Shown: piece by piece, positions 49,966 through 59,224 of the stretch
How positions within the stretch are numbered: the first letter of the stretch is position 1
Layout: every line of letters starts with the position of its first letter
DNA from: an uncultured Paenibacillaceae bacterium
Lineage (GTDB): Bacteria; Bacillota; Bacilli; Aneurinibacillales; Aneurinibacillaceae
Length of the DNA stretch: 64,000 nucleotides
Direction of reading: 5' to 3'
Assembly (NCBI GenBank): GCA_946478845.1
Contig: CAMLDI010000007.1
Location: forward strand, 1-64,000
The notes under the pieces: model-generated
The model's input: only the letters and a program-made list of their open reading frames with translations
Told to the model about the DNA's origin: nothing
The model's database searches: none
Program-made: the position numbers and the translations under genes

Positions 49966-51876
49966 GTGGAGCAGGAGTTGCATCGGCTCCGGTCCATTAT
50001 GCTGCAGAGCCAATTGCCCAATGGGGCCTGGAACTTTTGTTTTGAAAGCGGCATTCTTTCTGATGCGTATATGATAATTCTTCTTCGCTCCCTTGGCTTG
50101 CCTGAAGAGGATTTAATTAACCGACTGAGTGAACGAATCATAAGTCGCCAGGGAAAAAATGGATCCTGGAGGCTTTTTCATGATGAGAAGGAAGGGAATT
50201 TGTCGGCTACCATTGATGCCTATTTTGCCTTGCTTTATGGGGGGAAATGTTCCCCGGGGGAACCCCGGATGGTTGCAGCTCGCAAGTTCATTCTTGAAAA
50301 AGGGGGAATTGGCAAAGCCAATTTATTAACCCGGGTCATGTTGGCTATGACAGGCCAATATAGCTGGAGCCACTTCTTTCACATCCCTATCGAAACCATA
50401 TTGTTGCCTCAGGATTTTCCTGTGAACTTTTTTGATTTTGCAGGTTTTGCCAGAGTGCATATCGCCCCAATTCTCATCTGTTCAGACCGAAATTTCTTTT
50501 TAAAAACGACTCGTACCCCTGATTTATCCCATCTTTATGTGCGCAATCATCCCTATGAATATGAAGAAATCGCATATCGGAAACAGCCCTTGTATTCCCA
50601 ATTTCTCTCTGTTTTTAATTTAATCCATGAAGGAATTCGTGCCCTGGTCGGATTGCCCCACCACATCCATCAAATGGCCCTGCGCCGATTGGAAAAATAT
50701 ATGTTAGAGCGAATTGAGCCGGATGGGACTTTATATAGTTATTTTACAGCCACCTGTTTTATGGTGTTTGCTTTGCGTGCCCTTCATTATCCTGTAGACC
50801 ATCCCGTCATCCAACGGGCTGTACAGGGATTGAAAACTTTCATTTGCCGTGTGGATGCTGACCATATTCATTTGCAAAATTGCACATCAACGGTTTGGGA
50901 TACTGCCTTAATTAGTTATGCATTGCAAGAAGCAGGGGTTTCTCCTACCCATCCTGCCATTGTGAAAGCAGGAAAGTATTTGATGAAAAGGCAACAAAAG
51001 CGGGTAGGGGATTGGAAAATCCATAATCCTAAAGGGATGCCAGGGGGCTGGGGATTTTCTGATAGCAATACGATGAATCCGGATGTGGATGATACGACGG
51101 CGGCTCTGCGTGGGATTTATCCTTATCGCATGGGCAAACAAGGGCCATCTTATTCTGCTACCTGGAAAAAAGGGGTGTCCTGGGTTTTATCCATGCAAAA
51201 TGGGGATGGGGGATGGCCTGCTTTCGAAGTAAATACCGATAAAATATATTTAACCTGGCTTTCCTACCAGGGGATGGAAGGATTCAGCACAGACCCTTCT
51301 ACTGCTGATTTAACAGGGCGTACCTTGGAGTTCTTAGGGAAGAAAACTCCTCTTCATTTAAAAGACAATGTGCCTATGCAACGAGGGTTGCGCTGGCTAT
51401 TTCGCAATCAGGAGAAAAATGGTTCCTGGTATGGGCGCTGGGGAGTGTGTTATATCTATGGAACCTGGGCTGCTTTAACCGGGTTAATGGCTGTAGGGGT
51501 TCCTTCATATGCCCCTGCCATTCAACGGGCAGCTCGCTGGCTGGTTTCTATTCAAAATGAGGATGGTGGCTGGGGGGAATCCTGCCGCAGTGATGTGGAA
51601 AAAAAGTATATTCCTTTAGGGGCCAGTACTTTATCCCAAACGGCCTGGGCAGTGGATGCCCTGCTAGCTGTGCAAAAAAGGAAACCCCAGGAAAACTATC
51701 AAAGGTCTATTTTACGGGGAGTTCATTTTCTCGTGAAAAATGGTCAACGTCATGAGTGGATAGACACCTATCCCACCGGCGCTGGATTGCCAGGAATATT
51801 TTATACCCATTATCATAGTTATCGCTATATCTGGCCTTTATTGGCCTTAAGTCACTTTCATACTGGTGGGGGCTGA
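49966..51876 (+). CDS. sqhC: Squalene-hopene/tetraprenyl-curcumene cyclase
   Basis: A 636-residue prenyltransferase-fold cyclase. The catalytic acid motif is in NPDVDDTTAA (DVDD, the DxDD of squalene-hopene cyclases). Several QW-type repeats are visible, such as QEKNGSWYGRWGVCYIYGTW and QNEDGGWGES. Long stretches recall B. subtilis SqhC, the sporulenol synthase (PGGWGFS, DPSTADLTGR). It would cyclise squalene or a C35 terpene into a hopanoid or sporulenol-like lipid at the membrane. The ATG at 49936 has no ribosome site; GTG at 49966 lies 10 bases after GGAGG and gives the expected N-terminus. Confidence 0.9.
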   Translation: MEQELHRLRSIMLQSQLPNGAWNFCFESGILSDAYMIILLRSLGLPEEDLINRLSERIISRQGKNGSWRLFHDEKEGNLSATIDAYFALLYGGKCSPGEPRMVAARKFILEKGGIGKANLLTRVMLAMTGQYSWSHFFHIPIETILLPQDFPVNFFDFAGFARVHIAPILICSDRNFFLKTTRTPDLSHLYVRNHPYEYEEIAYRKQPLYSQFLSVFNLIHEGIRALVGLPHHIHQMALRRLEKYMLERIEPDGTLYSYFTATCFMVFALRALHYPVDHPVIQRAVQGLKTFICRVDADHIHLQNCTSTVWDTALISYALQEAGVSPTHPAIVKAGKYLMKRQQKRVGDWKIHNPKGMPGGWGFSDSNTMNPDVDDTTAALRGIYPYRMGKQGPSYSATWKKGVSWVLSMQNGDGGWPAFEVNTDKIYLTWLSYQGMEGFSTDPSTADLTGRTLEFLGKKTPLHLKDNVPMQRGLRWLFRNQEKNGSWYGRWGVCYIYGTWAALTGLMAVGVPSYAPAIQRAARWLVSIQNEDGGWGESCRSDVEKKYIPLGASTLSQTAWAVDALLAVQKRKPQENYQRSILRGVHFLVKNGQRHEWIDTYPTGAGLPGIFYTHYHSYRYIWPLLALSHFHTGGG

Positions 51877-51878
51877 TC

Positions 51879-52616
51879 ATGAATGTTTGGTTCCAATTAG
51901 TCAAAATGGAATTGGAAAAAATGAAGGCTTTTCGCTATATTACTTTAGGATTAATTTTTGGAAATTATATAGCGGTCAGCTTTTTTGCCTTTCGAAATCA
52001 TGTGCCAGGTTTTATTCCTACCTGGGTAACTACCCTGTTAATGGGCCATATGTTTTATTTAATTCTTTATTTTTCATTTCGATTTTATTTAGATTATAAA
52101 AAAGGTCATGATTTTTCTTTCTCTGGTTGGCTAGTACTGTCTGCAAACTATGGGGCAGGTGTCCTTTCTTTTACGATTTCCCTGGTATGTACTCTTTTTC
52201 TGGGGTTGGCAAGTTCTTTGATTGTTCCCCAGACGAGTATGAATTGGGCATCTTATTTTCCCAGTGGCATTTATCTTTATTTTCATTTGCTTTTTATTTC
52301 TACTTTTATTGTAGCCTGGTTGATGTTTGGCAGAGCCCTTTATGAGATTGCTAAGAAACGCTCTTCTTTTTATGGGAAATTAGCCATTGTGGGTGTTCTT
52401 GTGTTGCCAAACTGGCTTGTAAAGGAATGGCAAGAAAGCGGCCTTTATTCCTTTTTATTTAATTGGGGCTCTGTTGAACTTTCGGCAATGATGCCAAAAG
52501 GAGGGGCACTTGAAGTATTGCCAACTGCATATATTGGAAATTATGTATATCATATCATCCTCTCCATGATTCTAATCTTATTTTCTGGATGGTTAATGGA
52601 TAAAAAAAGGATTTGA
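51879..52616 (+). CDS. Membrane protein, ABC-transporter associated
   Basis: A 245-residue protein with six predicted membrane helices and an N-terminal cytoplasmic KMELEKMKAFRY, as in the ABC-2/BcrB-like permeases. It starts 2 bases after the cyclase stop, with the ribosome site inside the cyclase end (GGTGGGGGC). It precedes an ABC ATPase and an ABC permease, so it may be a third subunit or a second permease. Confidence 0.8.
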   Translation: MNVWFQLVKMELEKMKAFRYITLGLIFGNYIAVSFFAFRNHVPGFIPTWVTTLLMGHMFYLILYFSFRFYLDYKKGHDFSFSGWLVLSANYGAGVLSFTISLVCTLFLGLASSLIVPQTSMNWASYFPSGIYLYFHLLFISTFIVAWLMFGRALYEIAKKRSSFYGKLAIVGVLVLPNWLVKEWQESGLYSFLFNWGSVELSAMMPKGGALEVLPTAYIGNYVYHIILSMILILFSGWLMDKKRI

Positions 52617-52682
52617 AACTTTTTACTGGAAATTTTCGTAATCAATTGGTGTAATTGTTGCTCTTAAAAAGGAGGAGAATTC

Positions 52683-53618
52683 GTGGCAATAGAACCGATC
52701 TTACAATTAAAAAATGTGAAGAAAAAGATTGGCTCCCGCATGATTATTGATGATATTTCCCTGGATATTTATCCGGGAGAAGTCATGGGTTTATTAGGGC
52801 CCAATGGTTCTGGAAAAACCACCACCATTCGCATGATTGTTGGGCTTCTGTCCATTACTGAAGGGGATATCTTCATAAAAGGGAAAAGTATTACCCATGA
52901 TTTTGAAGAAGCCATTTCCCATGTTGGCGGAATTGTGGAAAATCCTGAAATGTATAAATTTTTGTCAGGATATAAGAATCTGATCCATTATGCCCGGATG
53001 GGACAAAAGATTTCCCGGGAACGAATTGATGAAGTGGTCAAACAGGTAGGAATGGAAAAAAGAATCCACGAGAAAGTAGGCCGATATTCCCTGGGGATGC
53101 GGCAACGCTTAGGGTTAGCCCAGGCATTGCTCCATTCTCCCTCCCTTTTAGTTCTAGATGAACCCACCAATGGCCTAGATCCTGCAGGGATTCGGGAATT
53201 CCGGGAGCATCTGCGGACCCTGGCCCGTGAACATGAAGTTGCTGTGTTAATTTCCAGCCATCTTCTTTCGGAAATGGAATTAACCTGTGACCGTATTGCT
53301 ATTATTCAGGAAGGAAAATTGGTTGGCGTACAAAAAGTTAATGATTTCGTTGAAGTGGAAACCGGCAATGAAGAAATTTCTGTAAACTTTACAGTAGAGC
53401 CCCGGGAAGTGGCCTTTGCCCTGTTAAATGAACGATTCCCCGGGCAAACAGAATGGGTGGAAGGAAATCCCATTGCTGTTGTTATGGATAGAGAGGAAAT
53501 ACCTGATACCGTTGCTTATCTCGTTCAGGAAAAGTTAAAAGTGTATGGTGTAGAAATTGTTACGAAAACCCTGGAAGATAAATTCTTAGAAGTGACAGGG
53601 GGAAATCAAGTTGTCTAA
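52683..53618 (+). CDS. ABC transporter ATP-binding protein
   Basis: A 311-residue ATPase of the BcrA/CcmA-like type. Walker A is GPNGSGKTT, signature YSLGMRQRL, Walker B LLVLDEPTNGLDP, with a C-terminal regulatory part of about 90 residues. Start is GTG at 52683 behind AAAGGAGGAG. It overlaps the permease gene by 8 bases. Confidence 0.9.
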   Translation: MAIEPILQLKNVKKKIGSRMIIDDISLDIYPGEVMGLLGPNGSGKTTTIRMIVGLLSITEGDIFIKGKSITHDFEEAISHVGGIVENPEMYKFLSGYKNLIHYARMGQKISRERIDEVVKQVGMEKRIHEKVGRYSLGMRQRLGLAQALLHSPSLLVLDEPTNGLDPAGIREFREHLRTLAREHEVAVLISSHLLSEMELTCDRIAIIQEGKLVGVQKVNDFVEVETGNEEISVNFTVEPREVAFALLNERFPGQTEWVEGNPIAVVMDREEIPDTVAYLVQEKLKVYGVEIVTKTLEDKFLEVTGGNQVV

Positions 53619-54579
53619 TATGCTGAAATTAATCCAAAACGAGAATATGAAGATTTATAGCCGTATTGGAACCTGGATTATGATATTCCTTCTGATTGCC
53701 GGTATTTCCGCTATGGTAGTAATGGTCAAATATCAGCCTGGATTCCAGGATCCTAATGAGGAAAATTATAAGGCTAATTGGAAGCAAACGCTCCAGGAAC
53801 AAAACCAACAAAATAAAATGATGTTACAAGATCCTCAGGTCCCTGAGGAACAAAAGAAATGGATAGAACAGGATATTAAAATGAATGAATACCGCATTCA
53901 GCATAATCTTTCTCCATATACAGAACAAGGCATTGACACGGTGTTGTTAACCAGTGATTCCTTTATTATGATGGTTACAATCTTCACAATTATTGTGGCC
54001 GGAGGTTCTGTGGCCGGAGAGTTTTCATCAGGGACGATTAAATTATTATTAATTCGCCCTGTGAGCCGGGCGAAAATCCTTTTGTCTAAATATATTGCCA
54101 CCCTGTTGTATGCTCTGTTGTTGATTATCCTTTTGTTCATTACAACCTTCGCTTTGGGAGGGATTTTCTTCGGTTTTTCCGGGTTAGAAAATCCCATCCT
54201 ATATTATGCTGATGGACAAGTCTTGGAGCGCAGTGCCATTGAAATGACCTGGATTAACTTTGGGTTCGGTGCAGTAGAGCTGATTATCTGGGTGACATTA
54301 GCCTTTATGATTTCCAGCGTGTTCCGCAATAGCGCTTTATCTATTGGGCTTTCCATCTTCATTCTCTTTATCTCAATGCCAGTTATGCAATTTCTTATGA
54401 AATATTCCTGGGCAAAGTATTTGATCTTCGCTAATACGGATTTATCCCTTTATTTTAGAGGAACGCCACTTATAGAAGGAATGACCTTGGGCTTTTCTAT
54501 TGCTGTACTGGCTGTTTATTATCTCCTTTTCCAGGCCCTTTCTTTCTACGTCTTTAAGAAGCGGGATGTAGGGGCTTAA
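53611..54579 (+). CDS. ABC-2 permease (BcrB/NosY-like)
   Basis: A 322-residue permease with an N-terminal membrane helix, a soluble Gln/Lys-rich outer domain of about 80 residues (KQTLQEQNQQNKMMLQDPQV), then five helices. GGSVAGEFSSGTIKLLLIRPVSR is typical of ABC-2 permeases. TTG at 53611 is 8 bases after GGGGG; the ATG at 53620 is too far. Whether this exporter handles the cyclase product or an antibiotic is not known. Confidence 0.88.
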   Translation: MSNMLKLIQNENMKIYSRIGTWIMIFLLIAGISAMVVMVKYQPGFQDPNEENYKANWKQTLQEQNQQNKMMLQDPQVPEEQKKWIEQDIKMNEYRIQHNLSPYTEQGIDTVLLTSDSFIMMVTIFTIIVAGGSVAGEFSSGTIKLLLIRPVSRAKILLSKYIATLLYALLLIILLFITTFALGGIFFGFSGLENPILYYADGQVLERSAIEMTWINFGFGAVELIIWVTLAFMISSVFRNSALSIGLSIFILFISMPVMQFLMKYSWAKYLIFANTDLSLYFRGTPLIEGMTLGFSIAVLAVYYLLFQALSFYVFKKRDVGA

Positions 54580-54600
54580 ATAGTATGGACCTATAATAAG

Positions 54601-54625
54601 GACCCTTTCCGAATGAGGAAGGGTC
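54601..54625 (+). terminator. Weak terminator hairpin
   Basis: GACCCTTTCC and GGAAGGGTC pair around GAATGA, 21 bases after the permease stop. The T tract after it is poor, and a stronger terminator follows at 54717. Confidence 0.5.
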
Positions 54626-54716
54626 TTGTAACAAGCTTTCTTCGTCCTTTGTTTCATCCCCAGTAGGGAACCCCAGAAAAAGAAGAAACCAAAGTTGTAA
54701 CCTATTTACTGTCTAA

Positions 54717-54743
54717 GAGACCATCAAGTGATGGTCCCTTTTT
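54717..54743 (+). terminator. Terminator of the cyclase-ABC operon
   Basis: GACCATC-AAGT-GATGGTC is followed by CC and five T. It overlaps the end of the convergent YqeG-like gene. Confidence 0.75.
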
Positions 54744-55221
54744 GTTTATTATTAAAAATTTTCAAAAGCAGTCGTTTAACAAAACGTAAGATACGTGGTC
54801 TTGTATAGGGAGGAGAAACGAAAATGGTATACATGCCAAGACGATTGCCCCCACGAACATCAGAAAAAAAACCATTACCAATCACGGCTGTTTCAGAAGG
54901 TTTCGTGCCCAGTAAATTTAAAGCTTTATGAAATGATTTCTTATTTGGCTTGTTTTGAGAAAAGATCGCTGGAATGCCATTAAGGGATTTGACATGATCT
55001 TCATGAGCTACGTTGCTGTTTGATAAGATGACCACTTTCATATGATGTTCGTCCCTTACTTTATTCAACCAATTTTTTATCTGTTGTGAAATAGTTTCTT
55101 GACCTGTCAATGTGTTTTTAAAATCAATGATAATCCCTTTGATTCCATGTTTTTTTAAAGCTGACAGGTCAATTTCAAAGAGTGTATTATGTTGTAATTT
55201 TGGTGTAAAAACTTTAAACAT
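54724..55221 (-). CDS. YqeG-like HAD protein with lost catalytic residues
   Basis: A 165-residue protein of the YqeG group of HAD phosphatases (motif IIIA). The active-site motif should read DxDNTL; here it is IIDFKNTLTG, with Lys for the second Asp. The late motif GDQxxTDVxGGNRLG reads GNGFFSDVRGGNRLG, with Asn for an acidic Asp. The thiol-like VVILSNS motif II and the Lys region (NKPNKKSF) remain. So the fold is kept and phosphatase activity is probably lost. It is likely a diverged paralogue with a binding role. Start is ATG at 55221. Confidence 0.8.
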   Translation of the reverse strand: MFKVFTPKLQHNTLFEIDLSALKKHGIKGIIIDFKNTLTGQETISQQIKNWLNKVRDEHHMKVVILSNSNVAHEDHVKSLNGIPAIFSQNKPNKKSFHKALNLLGTKPSETAVIGNGFFSDVRGGNRLGMYTIFVSPPYTRPRILRFVKRLLLKIFNNKQKGTIT

Positions 55222-55359
55222 AAATCACCTCATTAAGTGCTTACTTTGACTCTTTTAGTGTGAAAAGCATTGATTATTTCTATACCACCCAATAAGTACA
55301 TAGAATATTGCCTTATTGGCTAACCTGATACTGAATTTTTATAAAAGGAGGAATGCTTT

Positions 55360-55659
55360 ATGCCTTTACTTGAAATTAGTGTTGTTCCTGTAGGTACCAG
55401 TGATTCAAGTTTTAGTTCCTATGTAAATAATGCAGTGCAGACCATTAAGCAAAAAGGATTGAATTTCCAGGTAACTCCCACTTCAACAGTGATTGAAGGT
55501 GATATGAATCAGTTAATGGATGTTGCAAAGGAGATTCATAACAATGCACTTCAACAAGGGGTCGATCGGGTGATTACCAACATTACAATTGATGATCGTA
55601 AGGATAAGCAGTTAAACATGAGCAATCAAGTTAATATTGTTCAACAATCATTACAGTAA
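55360..55659 (+). CDS. MTH1187-family thiamine-binding protein
   Basis: A 99-residue ferredoxin-like protein of the MTH1187/YkoF (UPF0045) family, which binds thiamine-like ligands. LLEISVVPVGTSDSSFSSYV and VTPTSTVIEGDMNQLM are typical. Start is ATG at 55360 behind AAAGGAGG. It lies divergent to the YqeG-like gene. Confidence 0.88.
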   Translation: MPLLEISVVPVGTSDSSFSSYVNNAVQTIKQKGLNFQVTPTSTVIEGDMNQLMDVAKEIHNNALQQGVDRVITNITIDDRKDKQLNMSNQVNIVQQSLQ

Positions 55660-55736
55660 ATTATTCACACAAATACTTCCAATTCATAGGCTGTTGTGGG
55701 GGAAGCCACCATACTTTATGAATGGGAGGATATGCA

Positions 55737-56222
55737 ATGGATTTCATTGGCTGTATAAAAGAAACATTTTCCGGGTTAAAACAACCCGCTTATCATGAAC
55801 TGAAGTCTGCGATCGAGTCCCTTAATTGCAGTAAAGAGAAGGTTTCGTTCTATGCAACTAAACCTGAAAAATTGAGCTATGGGAGAACTGTACTGTTTCT
55901 GACCGATGAACTTGAAGTAGTCCTCATTAACATGCCAGCTAAGGAACAAACTTTACTTCATGACCATGGTGAATCCATCGGTTGCGTCTATGTGGTAGAA
56001 GGTGAGTTGGAAAACCTAGCATTTGCGTTAGAGGAAAATGAAAGGCCTGCCTTTCTTTCAGAAAATAGGGTGAGAGAAGGGGAATTCCTCGAAGTCACAG
56101 AAGGATTGATTCATATTCTAAGGAATTCATCGGAGCAACGATTTTTATCTTTTCATGTGTATTCACCGCCGTTAACAGCAATGAAAAATTATGAGTACAA
56201 GATAGAAAATAGCGTTTATTAG
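55737..56222 (+). CDS. Cysteine dioxygenase-like cupin
   Basis: A 161-residue cupin. Fe ligands are expected in LLHDHGESIG (two His) and in SFHVYSPP (third His), as in type I cysteine dioxygenases, which turn Cys into cysteine sulfinate. ATG at 55737 follows GGGAGG; the ATG at 55722 lies before that site. It is near the sulfonate operon, so a role in sulfur metabolism is plausible. Its own terminator follows. Confidence 0.82.
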   Translation: MDFIGCIKETFSGLKQPAYHELKSAIESLNCSKEKVSFYATKPEKLSYGRTVLFLTDELEVVLINMPAKEQTLLHDHGESIGCVYVVEGELENLAFALEENERPAFLSENRVREGEFLEVTEGLIHILRNSSEQRFLSFHVYSPPLTAMKNYEYKIENSVY

Positions 56223-56237
56223 TTTTATTGTGATTAG

Positions 56238-56264
56238 CCGCATACATAGGTATGCGGTTTTTTT
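56238..56264 (+). terminator. Terminator of the cupin gene
   Basis: A perfect 8-bp stem, CCGCATAC-ATAG-GTATGCGG, is followed by seven T. Confidence 0.92.
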
Positions 56265-56267
56265 GTG

Positions 56268-56296
56268 TTGACGTAATTGGTAAATAGTGATAAATT
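56268..56296 (+). promoter_or_regulatory. Sigma-A promoter of the ssu operon
   Basis: TTGACG and TAAATT are separated by 17 bases, 52 bases before the ssuA start and just past the upstream terminator. Confidence 0.65.
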
Positions 56297-56347
56297 AACA
56301 AAAAACAAAGTAAATAGATATGAATTATGTGCAAAGGGGGAATAGGG

Positions 56348-57295
56348 ATGGCAATCCGAAAGATAGCGATAGTTATTTTATTGATTTTTACCATTTGCGG
56401 GGGAATTTTGGGTTGTTCTACTCAGACTTCATCAGATTCAGCAGAAAAAACCATTAAAATTGGTTATCAGAAGTATGGAACCCTTAATTTGTTGCGAACA
56501 AAAGGGGAACTGGAGAAAAAATTAGAGGGGTATAAAGTGGAGTGGATTTTATTCCCAGCCGGACCCCAGTTGTTAGAGGCATTAAATACGGGAAGCATTG
56601 ATTTTGGCAGTACAGGGGAAGCGCCCCCTATTTTTGCTCAGGCTGCAGGCACGCCTCTGGTTTATGTGGGAGCGGAACCATCTAGCCCGCAAAGTGAAGG
56701 AATTCTTGTGCCAAAGGGGTCGCCCATTAAATCCATCAAAGATTTAAAAGGGAAAAAGGTGGCTTTAAATAAAGGATCTAATGTCCATTATTTATTGGTA
56801 AAAGCATTAGAGTCTGTAGGGCTAAAACTTACTGATATTCATCCAGTGTATTTGCCTCCTGCTGATGCACGCAGTGCCTTTGAAAAAGGAAGTGTAGATG
56901 CCTGGGTCATCTGGGATCCTTTCCTTGCAGCAGCCCAGGATGCAACGGGGGGAACTCTTTTAGCAGATGGCAAAGGCCTGGTTTCCAACCGTGAATTCTA
57001 TCTGGCTTCTCAATCTTTAGTCAAGAATGATGAAAAAGTAATAAAAGCCATTTTTGATGAGATTGCCAAAATCGGGACATGGTCTAAAGATAATCCGGAA
57101 GGGGTCGCCAAAACTTTATCACCTGTCGTAGGCATACCGGAAAAAACCCTGTTGCGGGCTGAGAAGAGAAGAAATTATGGCATCCAAAAAATTGATGCCC
57201 AAATTATTGCTGACCAACAAAAAATTGCAGACACATTTTATGGAGTGGGTTTAATTCCAAAAGCCATTTCTATTAAAGATGCTGTGCAAAAATAA
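56348..57295 (+). CDS. ssuA: Sulfonate-binding lipoprotein
   Basis: A 315-residue solute-binding lipoprotein. A signal peptide with lipobox ILGC ends near residue 23. The NMT1/SsuA-type domain shows IKIGYQKYGTLNLLR, GSIDFGSTGEAPPIFAQAAG and VDAWVIWDPF. It captures aliphatic sulfonates or taurine outside the cell for SsuBC. ATG at 56348 follows GGGGGAATAGGG. First gene of ssuA-D-C-B. Confidence 0.92.
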   Translation: MAIRKIAIVILLIFTICGGILGCSTQTSSDSAEKTIKIGYQKYGTLNLLRTKGELEKKLEGYKVEWILFPAGPQLLEALNTGSIDFGSTGEAPPIFAQAAGTPLVYVGAEPSSPQSEGILVPKGSPIKSIKDLKGKKVALNKGSNVHYLLVKALESVGLKLTDIHPVYLPPADARSAFEKGSVDAWVIWDPFLAAAQDATGGTLLADGKGLVSNREFYLASQSLVKNDEKVIKAIFDEIAKIGTWSKDNPEGVAKTLSPVVGIPEKTLLRAEKRRNYGIQKIDAQIIADQQKIADTFYGVGLIPKAISIKDAVQK

Positions 57296-57313
57296 ATAAG
57301 GGGAGATGGAAAA

Positions 57314-58456
57314 ATGAAGATTTTATGGTTTCTGCCTACACCAGGAGATGGACATTATTTAGGAACTTCTGAAGGGGGCCGTCCTTTAACCCATGGATAT
57401 TTGCAACAAATAGCTAGAGCTGCAGATGAGTTAGGCTATTATGGAATCCTGGTGCCAACAGGGAACTTTTGCGAGGATCCCTGGGTGGTGGCATCTTCCC
57501 TCATTCCAGTAACCAATAAACTGAAGTTTCTTGTGGCCCTGCGTACAGGGGTTTATTCTCCTACGGTGATTGCCCGCAAGGCAGCTACCTTTGACCGTTT
57601 ATCCGGGGGAAGGTTGTTAATCAATGTGGTGGCAGGGGGAGACCCTGTTGAATTAGAAGGGGATGGCATCTTCCTTAACCATGATGAAAGATATGAAGAT
57701 GCAGATGAGTTCTTAACTATTTGGAAATCCCTTCTCGCTGGAGAAGAAGTGAATTTCCATGGGAAATACCGTAAAGTAGAAAACGGAAAACAATTATTTC
57801 CTGCTGTGCAACAGCCTTATCCTCCTCTCTTCTTTGGCGGCTCGTCTAAGGCTGGCCATGAAGTAGCAGCCAAACATGTGGATTATTATTTATCATGGGG
57901 CGAACCCATTGAACAGGTTCGGGAAAAAATCGCTGAAGTGCGCAAATTGGCTGAAGCAAATAACCGCACCGTACGTTTTGGATTGCGTGCCCATATTATT
58001 GTAAGAAAAACAGAAGAAGAAGCCTGGCAGGCTGCTGACCAGTTGATTGAACACCTTGATGATTCTGTGATTGAAGAGGCGCAAAAAGTCCTTTCCCGCT
58101 ATGATTCAGAAGGGCAAAAACGGATGTCTAGCCTGCACCACGGGAATAGGGATGCCTTGAAAATTGGTCCAAATTTATGGGCTGGCATCGGGCTGGTTCG
58201 TGGAGGGGCTGGAACAGCCTTAGTAGGGGACCCTGATTCAATTGTGGCCCGGTTAAAAGAATATGAGGAATTAGGCATTGATACGTTTGTTTTATCCGGC
58301 TATCCCCATTTAGAAGAAGCTTATCGGGTAGCAGAGTTATTATTCCCCCGCCTGGGCATTCAACCATCTTTATCTGCAGAGGGTCCAGTCATTAGCCCTT
58401 TTGTGGGAAAGGTGGCAGCACAATCACCTGAAAAAGTAGGAGGAGGAAAAGGTTAG
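57314..58456 (+). CDS. ssuD: FMNH2-dependent alkanesulfonate monooxygenase
   Basis: A 380-residue flavin-dependent enzyme of the luciferase-like family. It starts [20 protein letters not shown], as SsuD does, and has [15 protein letters not shown] and [19 protein letters not shown]. It splits the C-S bond of alkanesulfonates to release sulfite and an aldehyde. It needs reduced flavin, but no ssuE reductase gene is in the operon. It lies 18 bases after ssuA. Confidence 0.93.
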   Translation: MKILWFLPTPGDGHYLGTSEGGRPLTHGYLQQIARAADELGYYGILVPTGNFCEDPWVVASSLIPVTNKLKFLVALRTGVYSPTVIARKAATFDRLSGGRLLINVVAGGDPVELEGDGIFLNHDERYEDADEFLTIWKSLLAGEEVNFHGKYRKVENGKQLFPAVQQPYPPLFFGGSSKAGHEVAAKHVDYYLSWGEPIEQVREKIAEVRKLAEANNRTVRFGLRAHIIVRKTEEEAWQAADQLIEHLDDSVIEEAQKVLSRYDSEGQKRMSSLHHGNRDALKIGPNLWAGIGLVRGGAGTALVGDPDSIVARLKEYEELGIDTFVLSGYPHLEEAYRVAELLFPRLGIQPSLSAEGPVISPFVGKVAAQSPEKVGGGKG

Positions 58457-58457
58457 G

Positions 58458-59219
58458 ATGAAAAGAGTTTTGCCCTGGATCATACCCGTGCTTATTTTGC
58501 TTTTTTGGCAATGGGGAGCTTCATGGGGTTGGATTTCTGCAAGAACGTTGCCAGCTCCTTTAGATGTGTTAAAAGCATTTGTTCGCCTTGTAAAAAGCGG
58601 TGAACTCATGGACCATATGAAGGTTAGTTTCGAAAGAGCATTTATTGGGTTCGTTATTGGGGGAGGGATTGGATTTCTGTTAGGGTTGATCAATGGGATG
58701 TCTCCATTGGCTAGCAGGCTCCTGGATTCAACGGTACAAATGATTCGAAATATCCCCCATCTGGCGTTGATTCCCCTTGTGATTCTCTGGTTTGGCGTTG
58801 GGGAAGAAGCAAAAATTTTTCTCGTGGCTCTTGGCGTGATGTTTCCCATTTATATCAATACTTATCATGGCATTCGCCAGGTGGATGGCAGCTATATTGA
58901 AATGGCAAAAGTATATGGATTGAATACATGGGAACTGTTCTGGCACGTGATTCTTCCTGGAGCTCTTCCTTCCATTTTTGTAGGGTTACGCTTTGCTTTA
59001 GGGTTCATGTGGTTAACCTTAATTGTGGCTGAAACCATTGCTGCTAACGCTGGAATTGGCTATATGGCTATGAATGCCCGAGAATTCATGCAAACTGATG
59101 TGGTGGTTTTAGGGATTCTTTTATATGCCTTACTAGGAAAAGGGGCAGACGTGATTGCCCATTTATTAGAAAAATCCTTGTTAAAATGGCACCCTAATTT
59201 CCAAAAAGAGGGGGCTTAG
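58458..59219 (+). CDS. ssuC: Sulfonate ABC transporter permease
   Basis: A 253-residue inner-membrane permease with six helices. The EAA loop is visible near [20 protein letters not shown] followed by [11 protein letters not shown], which contacts the ATPase. It starts one base after the ssuD stop. Confidence 0.93.
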   Translation: MKRVLPWIIPVLILLFWQWGASWGWISARTLPAPLDVLKAFVRLVKSGELMDHMKVSFERAFIGFVIGGGIGFLLGLINGMSPLASRLLDSTVQMIRNIPHLALIPLVILWFGVGEEAKIFLVALGVMFPIYINTYHGIRQVDGSYIEMAKVYGLNTWELFWHVILPGALPSIFVGLRFALGFMWLTLIVAETIAANAGIGYMAMNAREFMQTDVVVLGILLYALLGKGADVIAHLLEKSLLKWHPNFQKEGA

Positions 59220-59224
59220 GAAAA

